Source: Photobacterium frigidiphilum (lineage in GTDB: Bacteria > Pseudomonadota > Gammaproteobacteria > Enterobacterales > Vibrionaceae). From it: a stretch of DNA of 64,000 bases. Positions 1 to 9,083 of the stretch are shown here, in pieces (position 1 is the first letter of the stretch; each line of letters opens with the position of its first letter). The notes below the pieces were generated by a model, which ran no database searches, was not told where the DNA came from, and saw only the letters and a list, made by a program, of their open reading frames with translations. The stretch is from NCBI RefSeq assembly GCF_003025615.1, contig NZ_PYMJ01000007.1, positions 1 to 64,000 on the forward strand. The letters are read 5' to 3'. The position numbers were made by a program, and so were the translations under genes.

Positions 1-46
1 TTTGTATTAGAGTCTGCCATTGTGTTTCGTTGCGCGTTCTTTTCAT
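1..46 (-). CDS. IS66-type accessory protein TnpA, N-terminal 15 residues only (partial)
   Basis: The ATG at 44-46 (minus) is preceded by AAAGGAAAT, a good ribosome-binding site. The visible peptide is MKRTRNETQWQTLIQ. This resembles the start of IS66 TnpA/OrfA proteins, small helix-turn-helix accessory proteins whose N-terminus commonly reads RTxEQWQxLIE. The remainder is beyond the window. With so few residues, another transposon-associated regulator is possible. Confidence 0.45.
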   Translation of the reverse strand, partial: MKRTRNETQWQTLIQ

Positions 47-127
47 TGTTATTTCCTTTTATGTGACTTGGAAATAACATAACTGAAATCAGAAATTAGA
101 TGAAGGTGTGTTTGGCCAGACGCTTAC
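1..127 (-). mobile_element. End of an IS66-family-like insertion sequence (cut by window edge)
   Basis: The minus strand begins at base 127 with GTAAGCGTCTGGCC. From memory, terminal repeats of IS66-family elements start with GTAA. About 80 bases inside lies a ribosome-binding site and the start of a tnpA-like gene, which is the usual IS66 layout. The rest of the element lies left of the window, so the opposite repeat and any 8-bp target duplication (the right copy would be about 128-135) cannot be seen. The family call is an inference from the terminal bases and 15 residues. Confidence 0.5.
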
Positions 128-149
128 GCCTTACCCGAATGTTCTTGCT

Positions 150-205
150 CTGTAAATTGACACCGTTCACTTAAAGTCAAACCTACCTCTGGTGAACGGT
201 TACAG
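150..205. other. Hairpin downstream of the 216-926 gene
   Basis: ACCGTTCAC (162-170) and GTGAACGGT (192-200) form a perfect 9-bp stem. CTGTA (150-154) and TACAG (201-205) could extend it across an internal bulge. It lies just past the stop codon of the leftward gene and outside the insertion sequence. There is no U-run, so it may be a 3' stabilising structure rather than an intrinsic terminator. Confidence 0.4.
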
Positions 206-215
206 ATTTTCTCTC

Positions 216-926
216 TTATGGCAAATTGTTTAGGTCTTCAAGGGCTGACAGTATTCCGTTTATACCGGTATAAGTGGAAGTGATTAAGCCGGGTATAAGT
301 GGGAAAGTTGGATTTGTCAGCGTTGGAATGGTTGAAAGAATACCAGAAAGTGCCCCTAAACCAATATTTCCACAGGTCAGTAGCCCACTTGATAGAGCTT
401 TATTCATTATTAGAAGTGCCATCAGTCTCCGGCTACGTTCATCAGGAGTTAGCTTATTTCTATCTGGGGTTATATCCGGATCATCGTAGTTGATTTTTAA
501 ATATGATTCTAACTTCTTCTCATTAATACTATCTTTATTTATATCTAGTAGCATCTCCATTAAATCTTTTGATTCCGCAAACTCCACGAGCTCTTTGAGC
601 TCATCTTTTGAAATGATTTGCGCATCAATTTCCGGAATGGAGTAACCTTCGAGAACTTTCTTAATATTTATTGATTGCTCAAGTAAAATTGTGGCTATTT
701 CAGACTCTTTTACAATAACAGCCAACTCTAGACATACCTTAAAGGCATCGACAGTTTTTTTTATGTCAGATGGAGTAAGATCAGGATCGTCTATTTTTTT
801 GCTGGCGCCTAGCTTTATTTTCTGACTTAGATCAATTAACTGGATATAGTCAATTTTCTTAAAAATGTCGGGATGATGTTCAAGTCTGTATTCTAGTTCC
901 CATAATGCCTGTTTAGTTTCACTCAT
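216..926 (-). CDS. Hypothetical acidic helical protein with a hydrophobic C-terminus
   Basis: No family is recognised. The chosen ATG (924-926) follows GGAG by 8 bases and gives 236 residues; a longer TTG-started reading (to 956) lacks a ribosome-binding site. The first ~180 residues are charged and probably helical. They contain two copies of the motif DDPD(L/I)TP, at about residues 46-52 and 148-154, which suggests an internal duplication. The last ~55 residues are Gly/Pro/Thr-rich and hydrophobic and could insert into or associate with a membrane. There is no signal peptide. The gene sits alone beside an insertion sequence and is AT-rich, which fits accessory DNA. It could be a toxin or effector-like protein, but nothing decisive supports that. 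Confidence 0.6.
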   Translation of the reverse strand: MSETKQALWELEYRLEHHPDIFKKIDYIQLIDLSQKIKLGASKKIDDPDLTPSDIKKTVDAFKVCLELAVIVKESEIATILLEQSINIKKVLEGYSIPEIDAQIISKDELKELVEFAESKDLMEMLLDINKDSINEKKLESYLKINYDDPDITPDRNKLTPDERSRRLMALLIMNKALSSGLLTCGNIGLGALSGILSTIPTLTNPTFPLIPGLITSTYTGINGILSALEDLNNLP

Positions 927-1131
927 GTTGTTTTTCTCCGACATTTTGTTGATCAACTATTACTATTAAAACTAGCACGCCTCTTAGACTTAGCAATAAA
1001 TATGATCAATTCTGGAGCCTGCGAGTCAAGGCTCCATCATGGAAACAAAAAATCTCTCAAGGTCGCCAAAATTAGAGAGTGAATTTTTGACTGGATGGTG
1101 CACGTTTATGGGAAAGTGAAACGACTATACA

Positions 1132-2283
1132 CTAGGCAACATTCGTCGACATATTTGTTATATCTTTCTTAATCATGTCTGGCGTTACCGAAATACTGAT
1201 TGATGTTGTAACCTTCGCAGTATCACATATTGTATTGCCCTGTGTATCCTCAGTGTGAGGCTCTTCAGTTTTTATCATCGACATTAAACGGGCAATAAAA
1301 TCAAGATTAGTACTCAGGGCACATAAACTGTTCATGACAGTCTGTTCGCTATCTTCCAACCACTGATAACGTTTTACATACAAACGACGTTTGGTTTTCT
1401 TTAATGTCGTTGGATCTTTGCGCAATGGGTGAAGCGGTATCTTATAGAAATATTTGTTCAGTACTTCAGCACCATATTCTTCCCATAGATCATTGTAATC
1501 AAATGTCACCGATTTACGTTTTGAGCCCACATAACGCAACGCTTGGTAGATATGTGCTTTATTAGAGATCCCCTGAACCTCATCAACGTCTAGGCTTTTC
1601 GCCAACATCAACGCTATTTCTAACATCAACGCCTTGGTTCGTAAGCCATGCACCGAGCGCGTCAGCAACTTGATCACATCATTACGATCTTCAATATCAT
1701 CACTTGGTCCTTGCACTGAACCAATATAAAAAATGGTTTTAGGCTGTGTCGACACATGGCAGCTTAATGAATAGATCGTACGATTTTGTGCATCTATTAG
1801 TTGCAAGCCTAAAGACCCTTCCCGGCTTCCACCAGCACATAACTTTACATGGTAAGAGCCACCTTTGGAGTCATCAAACGACAAAATGGTTAGGCCGATG
1901 TTTTCATAAATCTTTGATAAATTAGAGCCAAAAATATGCTGACAAAAATTAAAGTGATCTTGAATATGTGCTACACGCTCGGCGCGACTCCAATTAACAC
2001 ATAAGTACGGCTTTAAGGGTTTTTCTAAAATACGAGGATTAGATTTCAACACTGGTGATAACTTTTCATTATCAAATAATGCCATCATTGATTTCATCGT
2101 ATTTGCATTCATTATCCCCCACAAACAGAAACGCGCATTCTTTTTAATTCTGCGCCATCCAGTACTACCTGGGTATAAATCGCCTGCAATTTTAGGCAAC
2201 GCACGCAAATAACCGCTCTTCTTTTCAACCATTACATTCAAAATATCTAATCTTCTTTTGACAATTAAGGGCAAGTTACACAT
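1132..2283 (-). CDS. VirK/YbjX family protein (DUF535)
   Basis: The protein has 383 residues. The middle part (CVNWSRAERVAHIQDHF and the following ~150 residues, including GGSREGSLGLQL and YSLSCHV) matches the pattern of the DUF535 family, which includes Shigella/Salmonella VirK and E. coli YbjX. Family members have been linked to virulence-factor export or resistance to antimicrobial peptides; the biochemical activity is not known. The start is supported by AAGGTGA six bases upstream of the ATG. The C-terminal ~60 residues (acidic, Thr/Ser-rich) look like a variable extension. It is transcribed alone, leftward. Confidence 0.75.
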   Translation of the reverse strand: MCNLPLIVKRRLDILNVMVEKKSGYLRALPKIAGDLYPGSTGWRRIKKNARFCLWGIMNANTMKSMMALFDNEKLSPVLKSNPRILEKPLKPYLCVNWSRAERVAHIQDHFNFCQHIFGSNLSKIYENIGLTILSFDDSKGGSYHVKLCAGGSREGSLGLQLIDAQNRTIYSLSCHVSTQPKTIFYIGSVQGPSDDIEDRNDVIKLLTRSVHGLRTKALMLEIALMLAKSLDVDEVQGISNKAHIYQALRYVGSKRKSVTFDYNDLWEEYGAEVLNKYFYKIPLHPLRKDPTTLKKTKRRLYVKRYQWLEDSEQTVMNSLCALSTNLDFIARLMSMIKTEEPHTEDTQGNTICDTAKVTTSISISVTPDMIKKDITNMSTNVA

Positions 2284-2486
2284 TGATGTTCACCTTGAAT
2301 GAACCGTCACTGACTTAAACAATCAAGCCAGTAGTTATGCGAACTAACAACTCCTGAAAATTCTGTCAAAGTATACCGAACGATAATGCACGCTGTACAG
2401 TTAATTATGAACAGTGTGCAAATAATGGCCACTTAGTCGTTAAGTAGTACTTACGGAAAACTAATCATGAAGAGGGGGATACAAAA

Positions 2487-2526
2487 ACGCCATTGATGAT
2501 CGTTTAATAACGATAATCAATGGCGT
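2487..2526 (-). terminator. Rho-independent terminator of the chemoreceptor gene
   Basis: The 2284-2597 gap holds a long hairpin. ACGCCATTGAT (2487-2497) pairs with ATCAATGGCGT (2516-2526), and an inner ATCGTT/AACGAT stem closes a TAAT loop. On the minus strand the stem is followed by TTTTTGT, so it terminates the leftward gene at 2598-4181. Nothing else is recognised in this gap. Confidence 0.8.
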
Positions 2527-2597
2527 AATAATCTATCGGTTTATATCTTACATAATGATAAGCAGGATAATATGTGAACGTTGGCAACTTTCACTGT

Positions 2598-4181
2598 TTA
2601 TATACGTTGAAATTGATCCATCAAGCGCTTCATTGTTTCCAGGCGGTCCACCAGCATACGGGTATTCTCTACAGAATAATTACTGGTTTTTGACGTTGCG
2701 ACCGTTAATTCGTTGATGTTTTCAACATTGCGTGAGATCTCATCACTAACACCCGCTTGTTCTTCCACCGCCGAAGCTATCTGATGGCTGCTATCTGTGA
2801 CTAGATTAAGCATCTCGTTGATCTGCTCTAATAAGGTGCCCGTTTCTGCTGCCTGATCATTACATTTTTTCGACAATACACCGCCGCGTTCAACAGCATC
2901 GACAGCTTGGCTAGCCGTTTGTTGTAGCCGTGCAATCATCTGCTGAATTTCACCCGTTGATGATTGAGTTTTCTGCGCTAACGAACGCACTTCATCGGCG
3001 ACCACCGCAAAGCCGCGTCCTGCATCACCAGCACGAGCCGCTTCAATCGCAGCGTTCAATGCCAATAAGTTAGTTTGATCGGCAATCGAGCCAATCACAT
3101 CCATAATGCCTTCAATTTGTTTACTGCTATCCGATAATGCATTAATGACTTGCTTGGAGTTATCTAACTCTTGATGCAATGCATGTACAGAATTAATAGT
3201 CGTTTCAACACTCTGCTGCCCTTCTAACGACATCTGCTGTGCTTCAGAGGTAATCGTCGATGCTTGTGCTGCGCTTTCTGCCACTTCACGGATAGATGAA
3301 GACATTTGCCCCATCGCTACACTTACTTGCTCTGTTGCCGCCATTTGTTGTTCAAGATTGGTCTGCATTTGTTGCGTGTTACCAAACTCATCCTCAGCTG
3401 AAATAAGAATATCACCTGATGTTTCGCTGGCACGTCCAACAATGGCTCGCAGCTCTGCTTGGCGCATACGTAATGCTAACTCAACCACAGAGACATCATC
3501 TTTTTTACCAGTGTAGACATATTCCATTAATGGATTATCGTAAGCCTCTTTTGCCATATCCGTTAATTTTTTATAACGTTGATACAGCTGAACACTGATC
3601 CCAGTCGCTATGGCGATAACCAAAAGCATCGCGATAGAAATGATATTTACGCCAGACATCAATATTTGTACCATCGCCAATACAAAAGCGACAGAAAGAA
3701 GACATGGAATTAAAATGGTTTGTGCAAAGCGAGGGCGTGACGTGGTAGCCTTCTTGTCCGAGTTCAATTGCTTATAGAGTTGAGTTGCACGACTGACACT
3801 AGCCTGATCGGGTCGGCTGCGTACAGATTGAAACTCAACGACCTCGCCTTTGTCATTGGTGATCGGTGTTACAAATGCTGAAACCCAATAATAACTACCA
3901 TTTTTACAACGATTCTTTACTACCCCCATCCAACTTTTACCCGACTTTATGTACTGCCATAGTTGAGCAAACGCCTGTTTCGGCATATCACTATGCCTGA
4001 CTAAGTTATGCGCCTTTCCATCCATTTCCTCTATGTTATATCCCGCAACATCACAAAAATGCTGATTCGCATAAGTAATATTACTATCCGGATCTGTGGT
4101 TGATATCAGATTAATCCCTTCTGAATAATCAACTTCTTTATCCAACTCTTTATGTGTCATCTCTTTTGAAGATTTTGTCAT
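2598..4181 (-). CDS. Methyl-accepting chemotaxis protein with N-terminal PAS domain (Aer-like)
   Basis: The 527-residue protein has Aer-like architecture. A cytoplasmic PAS domain (about residues 20-130, with ITYANQHFCDVAGY and a YYWVSAFVTPI strand) comes first. A hydrophobic hairpin of two membrane segments follows at about 155-205, then a HAMP-like linker. A long methyl-accepting coiled coil ends the protein, with the conserved tip ADQTNLLALNAAIEAARAGD at about 375-395. Such receptors sense redox or energy state through a PAS ligand (FAD in E. coli Aer; here the ligand is unknown) and signal to CheA/CheW. There is no periplasmic sensor. The gene is transcribed alone and no che genes are nearby, as is usual for dispersed Vibrionaceae receptors. 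Confidence 0.93.
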   Translation of the reverse strand: MTKSSKEMTHKELDKEVDYSEGINLISTTDPDSNITYANQHFCDVAGYNIEEMDGKAHNLVRHSDMPKQAFAQLWQYIKSGKSWMGVVKNRCKNGSYYWVSAFVTPITNDKGEVVEFQSVRSRPDQASVSRATQLYKQLNSDKKATTSRPRFAQTILIPCLLSVAFVLAMVQILMSGVNIISIAMLLVIAIATGISVQLYQRYKKLTDMAKEAYDNPLMEYVYTGKKDDVSVVELALRMRQAELRAIVGRASETSGDILISAEDEFGNTQQMQTNLEQQMAATEQVSVAMGQMSSSIREVAESAAQASTITSEAQQMSLEGQQSVETTINSVHALHQELDNSKQVINALSDSSKQIEGIMDVIGSIADQTNLLALNAAIEAARAGDAGRGFAVVADEVRSLAQKTQSSTGEIQQMIARLQQTASQAVDAVERGGVLSKKCNDQAAETGTLLEQINEMLNLVTDSSHQIASAVEEQAGVSDEISRNVENINELTVATSKTSNYSVENTRMLVDRLETMKRLMDQFQRI

Positions 4182-4340
4182 TTTTTATCTCTTATTATTT
4201 TATATGCAACATCGTGATTATTAACTTAAAATATGCGATTACAATCACATATCCTCACCGTACCATTGCGAAGATGACAAAAAATTGACACTGGTTAGCA
4301 TTTACAGAAGAAATATATGCTTTATCAATCAATCGTATAA

Positions 4341-4376
4341 AAAAAAGCCTGTGATACATGATCACAGGCTTTTTTT
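4341..4376. terminator. Strong bidirectional terminator between glgB and the chemoreceptor gene
   Basis: GCCTGTGAT (4347-4355) and ATCACAGGC (4361-4369) pair around a 5-base loop. The stem is flanked by an A-run on the left and a T-run on the right, so it can stop transcription both ways. For the leftward mal-glg operon it lies about 140 bases past the glgB stop. The rest of the 4182-4515 gap holds the chemoreceptor promoter region, with no gene recognised. Confidence 0.88.
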
Positions 4377-4515
4377 CTAAATACTCAACGTATTATTTTT
4401 GTTGTTTCATTACTCAGCAACCTATTGAAAATTAACGAATCAAATGCAACACGTTGCTAAGCAACTAGGTATTCAATGCTGTTTTTTTTAAACACATTCA
4501 TACCATACACACGTT

Positions 4516-6705
4516 TTATGCGTGTTTTTTAAATGCTAAAAATACCGTTGATAATGGCGGTAGATCCAACGAAATGGATTGTGCCAAACCGTGTTTTTCT
4601 AACAACTGCGTTTTCACTGTTTGCTGTATTGGTGTACCGCTACCCCAATATTTTTCAGCATCAGTATTAAGCAATAATTCATACTCACCCTTTGCAGGTA
4701 CACCCAAGGTGTAGCCTTCACGAGGAACAGGTGTGAAATTAGAAATAACGAGTACTTTATCGCCATTCAGTGCAAATCGCTCATGCGCTAACACACTGGT
4801 TTCAGCATCGTCTTGAACACGCCATTCAAACCCTTCAGGTGAACAATCGAGTTCATGTAATGCTGGCAAATCTTGGTACAAATGGTTCAAATCACTGACA
4901 AGCTTTTTCATGCCATAATGGCGAGGGTACTCTAACCAGTGCCATTCTAGTTGACCATCATGTGACCATTCGGCACTTTGAGCTATTTCAGCCCCCATGA
5001 AGTTCAGTTTCTTACCTGGCTGACCATACATGTAGCCCATGTATGTACGCAAATTAGCACTTTTTTGCCATTCATCGCCTGGCATTTTATCTAATAGCGA
5101 ACCTTTACCGTAAACCACTTCATCGTGAGATAAAGACAGTACATAGTTCTCGCTAAATGCATAAATCAGCGGGAAGGTAATCGTATTATGATGGAATTTA
5201 CGGTGCACAGGCTCTTCTTGAATATAAGAAAGGCTGTCGTGCATCCACCCCATATTCCACTTAAAGCCGAAGCCTAAACCGCCCATATCAGTAGGACGAG
5301 AAACACCAGAGAATGCCGTTGATTCTTCAGCAATGGTCATTGCATTTGGATAATGAGAATACACTTCTTCATTCATCCAACGTAGCAAGCTGATTGCATC
5401 GTAATTCTGGTTACCACCGTCGTGATTTGGAATCCACTGATCGTGCTCACGAGAATAATCGAGATACAACATTGATGCCACAGCATCAACACGCAAACCA
5501 TCAATATGATAATGCTCGAGCCAGAACAGCGCATTCGATATTAGGAATCGACGCACATGATCGCGGCCGTAATCATAGATGTAGCTCTTCCAATCTTGAT
5601 GCCAACCACGACGAGGATCTGGGTCGTTAAATAATGCTGTGCCATCAAAATTAGCAAGACCGTGATCATCTGAAGGGAAATGAGCCGGTACCCAATCAAG
5701 TACGACACCGATACCCGCCAAGTGGCATTGATCAACGAAGTATTTGAAATCATCAGGTGTACCAAATCGACTTGTTGGTGAGAACAAACCAATAGGTTGA
5801 TAACCCCATGAACCATAGAACGGATGTTCTGAAACTGGCATTAATTCAAGGTGGGTATACCCCATCTCTGATAAATAAGGAATCAGCTGTTCTGCAAGTT
5901 CACGATATGTTAGAAAATCACCCTGCTCATTTCTACGCCATGAGCCCGCGTGAAGCTCATAAAAAGACAATGCTTCTTGATGCTTCACACTAACAGGACG
6001 TGTTTGCCATGCTTTATCTTGCCATTGGTAACGAGACTGATCGTAAACGATAGAGGTAAAAGATGGGTACTGTTCTGATGAATAGCCCCAAGGATCAGCT
6101 TTATGCGGTAAGCTATTTCCTGAACTATCTTTTAATTCAAATTTATATTGAGTGCCATCTTCTAAATCTGGAATAAATAAGCCCCACAGGCCATCATCCA
6201 AACGTTGCATAGGGTGACGACGGCCATCCCAAGCATTGAATTCACCAATAACACTGACTGCTGATGCATTCGGTGCATAAGTAAGAAAACGTACACCAGA
6301 TATTGGCTGACCACCTTTATTAAGGGAGAGTAACTGTGCACCCATCTCGCTATGCATTTTCGATGGCGATACTAGTGCATCACCTGAAGGCATAAACCCA
6401 TGAAACTGGTACGGGTCATGAATTGTTTGCTCGCCAGTCGGCCAGCTTATATGTAGCTTATATACTGCAGCGGTAAGATCCATCTTACTTGTTAAAACGA
6501 AACCACTTTCACCTTCGCGTGTAAGAGGAAATTTCTCGCCATTTTCAATTTCAACTGCCACAGAAACAGCGCCAGGCATCCACACACGAAGTGCGATGCC
6601 AGTCGACAGATACTGTGGACCTAAAAACGAAAACGGGTCCGAAAAAGCAGCCCTTTCGAGCTGCATATATTCCTTTTCACTGCGTGTCACTTTGATCGTG
6701 TCCAA
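4516..6705 (-). CDS. glgB: 1,4-alpha-glucan branching enzyme
   Basis: At 729 residues the length matches E. coli GlgB (728). It creates alpha-1,6 branches in glycogen in the cytoplasm. An N1 domain and a CBM48 module (about 130-225) precede the GH13 barrel. The barrel shows the catalytic nucleophile region [12 protein letters not shown], the acid/base region TIAEESTAF and the transition-state His/Asp in [12 protein letters not shown]. The start codon is TTG (6703-6705), fixed by AGGAG seven bases upstream and only 14 bases after the malQ stop. glgB is therefore the third gene of malP-malQ-glgB and is probably co-controlled by MalT. This couples maltodextrin use to glycogen formation, as in Vibrio. 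Confidence 0.96.
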   Translation of the reverse strand: MDTIKVTRSEKEYMQLERAAFSDPFSFLGPQYLSTGIALRVWMPGAVSVAVEIENGEKFPLTREGESGFVLTSKMDLTAAVYKLHISWPTGEQTIHDPYQFHGFMPSGDALVSPSKMHSEMGAQLLSLNKGGQPISGVRFLTYAPNASAVSVIGEFNAWDGRRHPMQRLDDGLWGLFIPDLEDGTQYKFELKDSSGNSLPHKADPWGYSSEQYPSFTSIVYDQSRYQWQDKAWQTRPVSVKHQEALSFYELHAGSWRRNEQGDFLTYRELAEQLIPYLSEMGYTHLELMPVSEHPFYGSWGYQPIGLFSPTSRFGTPDDFKYFVDQCHLAGIGVVLDWVPAHFPSDDHGLANFDGTALFNDPDPRRGWHQDWKSYIYDYGRDHVRRFLISNALFWLEHYHIDGLRVDAVASMLYLDYSREHDQWIPNHDGGNQNYDAISLLRWMNEEVYSHYPNAMTIAEESTAFSGVSRPTDMGGLGFGFKWNMGWMHDSLSYIQEEPVHRKFHHNTITFPLIYAFSENYVLSLSHDEVVYGKGSLLDKMPGDEWQKSANLRTYMGYMYGQPGKKLNFMGAEIAQSAEWSHDGQLEWHWLEYPRHYGMKKLVSDLNHLYQDLPALHELDCSPEGFEWRVQDDAETSVLAHERFALNGDKVLVISNFTPVPREGYTLGVPAKGEYELLLNTDAEKYWGSGTPIQQTVKTQLLEKHGLAQSISLDLPPLSTVFLAFKKHA

Positions 6706-6719
6706 CGCACTACTCCTGA

Positions 6720-8903
6720 TTATTTTTTCTGGCTTGCTTTTCCTCGTGCGTCTGTTAAACGACGAGTTAGATCAATAATATCTTGACGTGTAAATAAATC
6801 GTCTAATGTTGTAGAAAGCTTACGACGCCAGTTAGGGTATTCATCAACTGTACCAGGAATGTTGACTGGCTTATCCATTTCCAACCAGTCTTCCAATTGT
6901 AGGCTCAGCAATGCACTCGAACTAGCAGCCAAATGCATCTGCATACCTTCACTAAGGCGCAGATCCATTGGAACATAACTCGCATCGTGACCTACCCCTT
7001 CAGGAAGATAACCATGCCAGTCTAAACTATCAAGGATTTTTTGCTTACTTTCAGCACGACTTGCAAATAATCCCGCAAGTTGATCTTTATTTGGATAAAG
7101 CCCTAATTCTTCACCCAATTTTAAGTCATCACAGTGCCAGAAACCACGAAGTGTTGGCATATCATGCGTACATAATGCCGCCATAGATTGTGATGGATAA
7201 TGAGACGGAGAATAGAAACCACCATCTTCAGCTGTTTCGAAAAAGAATACTTTGTATGAGTGAATACCAGCAGTAGACAGTTTACCAATAATTTCATCTG
7301 GCACTGTACCCAAGTCTTCACCGATGACGGTACACTGAAAACGGTGACTCTCTAATGCTAAGATTGCCATCATGTCATCTACTGGGTAGTACATGTAAGC
7401 ACCTTGTGTTGCTAATTCACCTTTCGGAATCCACCAAAGGCGTAACAAGCCTAAAACGTGGTCAATTCGTAGTGCACCACAGTTACGCATATTTGCACGT
7501 AATAACTGGATGTAAGGTTCGTAAGCTGTTTCTTTTAATGCTTCAGGGTTTAGCGGTGGTAAACCCCAGTTTTGACCCAATGGACCCAAAATATCAGGTG
7601 GCGCGCCAACACTAACATCTTGACAAAGCGCACCATGGTCAGCCCATGTTTCAGCTCCAGAATCACAAACGCCAACCGCAAGGTCACGGTATAGACCCAT
7701 TGCCATGCCTTTCTCTTCAGCTAACTCATTCACTTCAGCAAGCTGAGTGTCTGCTAGCCATTGTAAGTACATGTACAACTTAACTTGCTTAGCGTTATCT
7801 TTGATGTAAATTTTCACTGCTGCATTATCGAAATGACGATACTCTTCAGGGAATACAGGCCAGCCCCAAGTATTGTCATCTTTCTTCTTAAGATCAGCAT
7901 GCAATGCATCAAATGCTGCTTGATGAAGTAAGCTATCGCCGCCCTCTTCAACAAACTGTAAGAATTGTTTTGCACGTTGTGTATTATTATCTAAGTGACG
8001 CTCACTAAAAGTATCAAATAGTAACGGAAGTACTGCCATCTTTAAGCAAGACACTTCGCTGTAATTCACCCAATTAGTATTACGCGCTTCCACTAAACGT
8101 TGTTGGAATTGTGCACTACCAACAAGTTGTTGAGCTGCATCACATTGTGCAAACTCAGACACAGAGCTAACGTCAATGTACATTAAGTTTAACCAACGTC
8201 GTGAAGACGGGCTATATGGGCTTGCACCTTCTGGGTTCGCAGGGAAGAGTGAGTGAACTGGGTTAAGGCCCACAAAATCACCACCTCGAGCCGCAATATC
8301 AGCAACTAATTGTTTTAGATCGCCAAAGTCACCAATACCCCAGTTATAGTTGGTGCGAACAGAATAAAGCTGAACACTGGTGCCCCAAAGTTTCTTATCA
8401 TCCAACAGCGCTTGCTGCTTATAACAAGACGTTGGAGTTACGATCAATGTCATTTCAAATGGAGACTTACGGCGTTTGCGGAATACTTCTAATTTATGGT
8501 AGCCCCACGCCAAGTCATCAGGTAATGCAAAGACAAGTGGACCGCCATTTTCACGATCATCAGAAATAAGTTGAGACTGTAACCAACCTTCCATTACTAC
8601 ACCTTGTTCGGTAGTAAGTTTCCAGCTGAAATCACTTGTTCGAGCACTTACGCCAAGGTGTAGCGTAATGTGCATGGGTTCGCCATTACGAACAACCTTA
8701 ACAGGTGCTAATACATCTGGACGCTGTCTTTTTAGCGCAGATTCCATTAATGCATCATCATTTTTGGTGTCATAGCCAAGCGCAGATAATAAACGACGTA
8801 GGGTCTCGTTTTCTACTTGAGCTTCATCACCCCAAGCACTTACATAGCTGTCAGCTAGGCCAGCCATTTCAGCAACTTGTTTTAATACTTGATCATCTTT
8901 CAT
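6720..8903 (-). CDS. malQ: 4-alpha-glucanotransferase (amylomaltase)
   Basis: This GH77 enzyme of 727 residues is slightly longer than E. coli MalQ (694). It disproportionates maltodextrins in the cytoplasm, releasing glucose and making longer chains for MalP. Visible landmarks are [10 protein letters not shown], the nucleophile region [24 protein letters not shown] with the acid/base Glu, and [12 protein letters not shown]. An N-terminal ~150-residue extension of the type seen in proteobacterial MalQ is present. The ATG follows GGAGAGAACG. It lies between malP (180 bases upstream, with a hairpin in the gap) and glgB (14 bases downstream). Confidence 0.96.
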   Translation of the reverse strand: MKDDQVLKQVAEMAGLADSYVSAWGDEAQVENETLRRLLSALGYDTKNDDALMESALKRQRPDVLAPVKVVRNGEPMHITLHLGVSARTSDFSWKLTTEQGVVMEGWLQSQLISDDRENGGPLVFALPDDLAWGYHKLEVFRKRRKSPFEMTLIVTPTSCYKQQALLDDKKLWGTSVQLYSVRTNYNWGIGDFGDLKQLVADIAARGGDFVGLNPVHSLFPANPEGASPYSPSSRRWLNLMYIDVSSVSEFAQCDAAQQLVGSAQFQQRLVEARNTNWVNYSEVSCLKMAVLPLLFDTFSERHLDNNTQRAKQFLQFVEEGGDSLLHQAAFDALHADLKKKDDNTWGWPVFPEEYRHFDNAAVKIYIKDNAKQVKLYMYLQWLADTQLAEVNELAEEKGMAMGLYRDLAVGVCDSGAETWADHGALCQDVSVGAPPDILGPLGQNWGLPPLNPEALKETAYEPYIQLLRANMRNCGALRIDHVLGLLRLWWIPKGELATQGAYMYYPVDDMMAILALESHRFQCTVIGEDLGTVPDEIIGKLSTAGIHSYKVFFFETAEDGGFYSPSHYPSQSMAALCTHDMPTLRGFWHCDDLKLGEELGLYPNKDQLAGLFASRAESKQKILDSLDWHGYLPEGVGHDASYVPMDLRLSEGMQMHLAASSSALLSLQLEDWLEMDKPVNIPGTVDEYPNWRRKLSTTLDDLFTRQDIIDLTRRLTDARGKASQKK

Positions 8904-9045
8904 CGTTCTCTCCGATAGCGATCTTAATGCCGCTACGATGTTTAATTTGCTGATACCAATACAGAGTGGCGCTTAACTTCCAAATATCGATGCCTTTATT
9001 TGCTAACTAGCAACTGCCATCAACAAGCAAGAAAGTTAATGATTA

Positions 9046-9073
9046 CGACAAGTGCCAATGACGGCACTTGTCG
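9046..9073 (-). other. Intercistronic hairpin between malP and malQ
   Basis: CGACAAGTGCC (9046-9056) and GGCACTTGTCG (9063-9073) form a perfect 11-bp stem with a 6-base loop, beginning 11 bases after the malP stop. No U-run follows on the minus strand, so it is more likely an mRNA 3'-end stabiliser or partial attenuator than a full terminator. It could make malP more abundant than malQ-glgB. Confidence 0.6.
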
Positions 9074-9083
9074 TTTAAAGCAG

